Shown here: piece by piece, positions 5,192-5,658 of the stretch
Numbering within the stretch: position 1 is the stretch's first letter
Layout of the letters: every line of letters begins with the position of its first letter
Assembly (NCBI GenBank): GCA_002292955.1
Contig: DBCH01000051.1
Location: forward strand, 1-5,658
From: Microbacteriaceae bacterium UBA963
GTDB taxonomy: Bacteria > Actinomycetota > Actinomycetes > Actinomycetales > Microbacteriaceae
Direction of reading: 5' to 3'
DNA length: 5,658 nucleotides
Translations under genes and position numbers: made by a program
Notes under the pieces: model-generated
What the model was told of the DNA's origin: nothing
The model's input: only the letters and a program-made list of their open reading frames with translations
Databases searched by the model: none

Positions 5192-5658
5192 TTAGCCCAC
5201 AAAGAGGGCCGCGCACACGAGCCGGTCGGGCTTGCCCGACGACAATCGCGGTAGCTTCTCAACGAGCCGCACCTCGCGAGGCGTGGCGGCAACACCGAGC
5301 TCGTATCGAACGATGGCCTTGATGAGCTCGGCGAGAGACCGGGGATCGGCGCTGGTCTCATCGGGGTCGAGTTCGACCACAAGACCCACGCGCTCGCCCC
5401 ACTCCTCGTCGGCGACGGATACCGCGACGGCATATGCACATTCGCGAATACTTTCGGTCACCTCTTCCACAAGTTCGAGATTTACCTTGATTCCGCCGGA
5501 AATCAGCACGCGATCGCTGCGGCCCTGAACCGTAAGTGACCCCTCGCGGAACTCCCCGATGTCGTCGGACAGGTACCAGCGAACCCCATCGGCTTCCGTA
5601 AAACGCCGCGCAGTCATGACCGGGTCACCGATAAATTCCGTTGCGAGAATATGTCCGC
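5192..5658 (-). CDS. menE: o-Succinylbenzoate-CoA ligase MenE, C-terminal part only
   Basis: MenE activates o-succinylbenzoate through an acyl-adenylate and transfers it to CoA, before ring closure by MenB. About 154 C-terminal residues are visible; the rest, including the AMP-binding P-loop, lies beyond the right edge. The reading frame is open to the edge, so the internal ATG at 5617 is not the start. Acyl-adenylate family motifs are WYLSDDIGEF (the 'TGD' motif, here SDD), GRSDRVLISGGIKVNLELVEE at about 5515-5453 (hinge and C-terminal lid, with the GG-x-K-V core), and LPRLSSGKPDR near the end, whose lysine is the usual catalytic one of the last motif. Assignment to MenE rather than another ligase rests on the men neighbours and on the short C-terminal domain. 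It ends in TAA, 80 bp before menA on the same strand, so co-transcription is plausible. Confidence 0.9.
   Translation of the reverse strand, partial: GHILATEFIGDPVMTARRFTEADGVRWYLSDDIGEFREGSLTVQGRSDRVLISGGIKVNLELVEEVTESIRECAYAVAVSVADEEWGERVGLVVELDPDETSADPRSLAELIKAIVRYELGVAATPREVRLVEKLPRLSSGKPDRLVCAALFVG

Noticed and set aside
5112..5216. A longer MenA starting at the ATG at 5216
   Set aside because: It would overlap the menE end and cover the putative menA -10 box. The added residues are not MenA-like.
4504..5439. A 311-codon minus-strand frame across menA and menE
   Set aside because: It is out of frame with both clear genes and its composition (R, S and P rich) is that of a frame-shifted shadow.
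5540..5575. SDD instead of TGD in the MenE adenylation motif as a possible defect
   Set aside because: As I recall, actinobacterial MenE proteins often have a DD version here, and the aspartate that matters is kept. The terminal catalytic lysine is also present.
1..5658. Mobile element, CRISPR, tRNA/rRNA or riboswitch
   Set aside because: No transposase or integrase frame, no spaced direct repeats, no tRNA-like or rRNA sequence, and intergenic gaps too short for a riboswitch.

Overview
The window is a high-GC chromosomal segment carrying most of a menaquinone (vitamin K2) biosynthesis locus. The high GC, GTG starts, few Shine-Dalgarno sequences, -10 boxes lying 6-8 nt before start codons, and DUF4229 and PLDc_N small membrane proteins among men genes all point to an actinobacterium. 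My best guess is Micrococcales, probably Microbacteriaceae. The family placement is inferred from gene content and order, not from a database comparison.

Layout from left to right: (1) 1-486, minus strand, the N-terminal two thirds of the menaquinone methyltransferase MenG/UbiE, cut by the window edge. (2) 487-540, a 54-bp divergent promoter region. (3) 541-1794, plus strand, isochorismate synthase MenF. (4) 1791-3500, minus strand, MenD (SEPHCHC synthase), whose stop codon interlocks with that of menF. (5) 3493-3828, minus strand, a two-helix PLDc_N membrane protein whose end overlaps the menD start. (6) 3829-3866, a 38-bp divergent promoter region with a perfect 10-bp inverted repeat. (7) 3867-4124, plus strand, a small DUF4229 membrane protein. 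(8) 4143-5111, minus strand, the prenyltransferase MenA. (9) 5192 to the right edge, minus strand, the C-terminal part of the OSB-CoA ligase MenE. No intergenic stretch exceeds about 80 bp.

The genes form one pathway. MenF turns chorismate into isochorismate. MenD adds the succinyl-semialdehyde unit from 2-oxoglutarate. MenE activates o-succinylbenzoate as its CoA ester. MenA prenylates dihydroxynaphthoate in the membrane. MenG methylates demethylmenaquinone to menaquinone. MenH, MenC, MenB and the DHNA-CoA thioesterase steps are not in the window; menB and menC may lie past the right edge.

The pathway enzymes are ordinary. The less explained parts are the arrangement and the two small proteins. 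The genes are spread over alternating strands rather than one operon. Five start codons sit at leaderless-type spacing behind a TANNNT box. Two uncharacterised two-helix membrane proteins share a symmetrical divergent promoter in the middle of the locus. I found no mobile element, CRISPR array, tRNA or rRNA.
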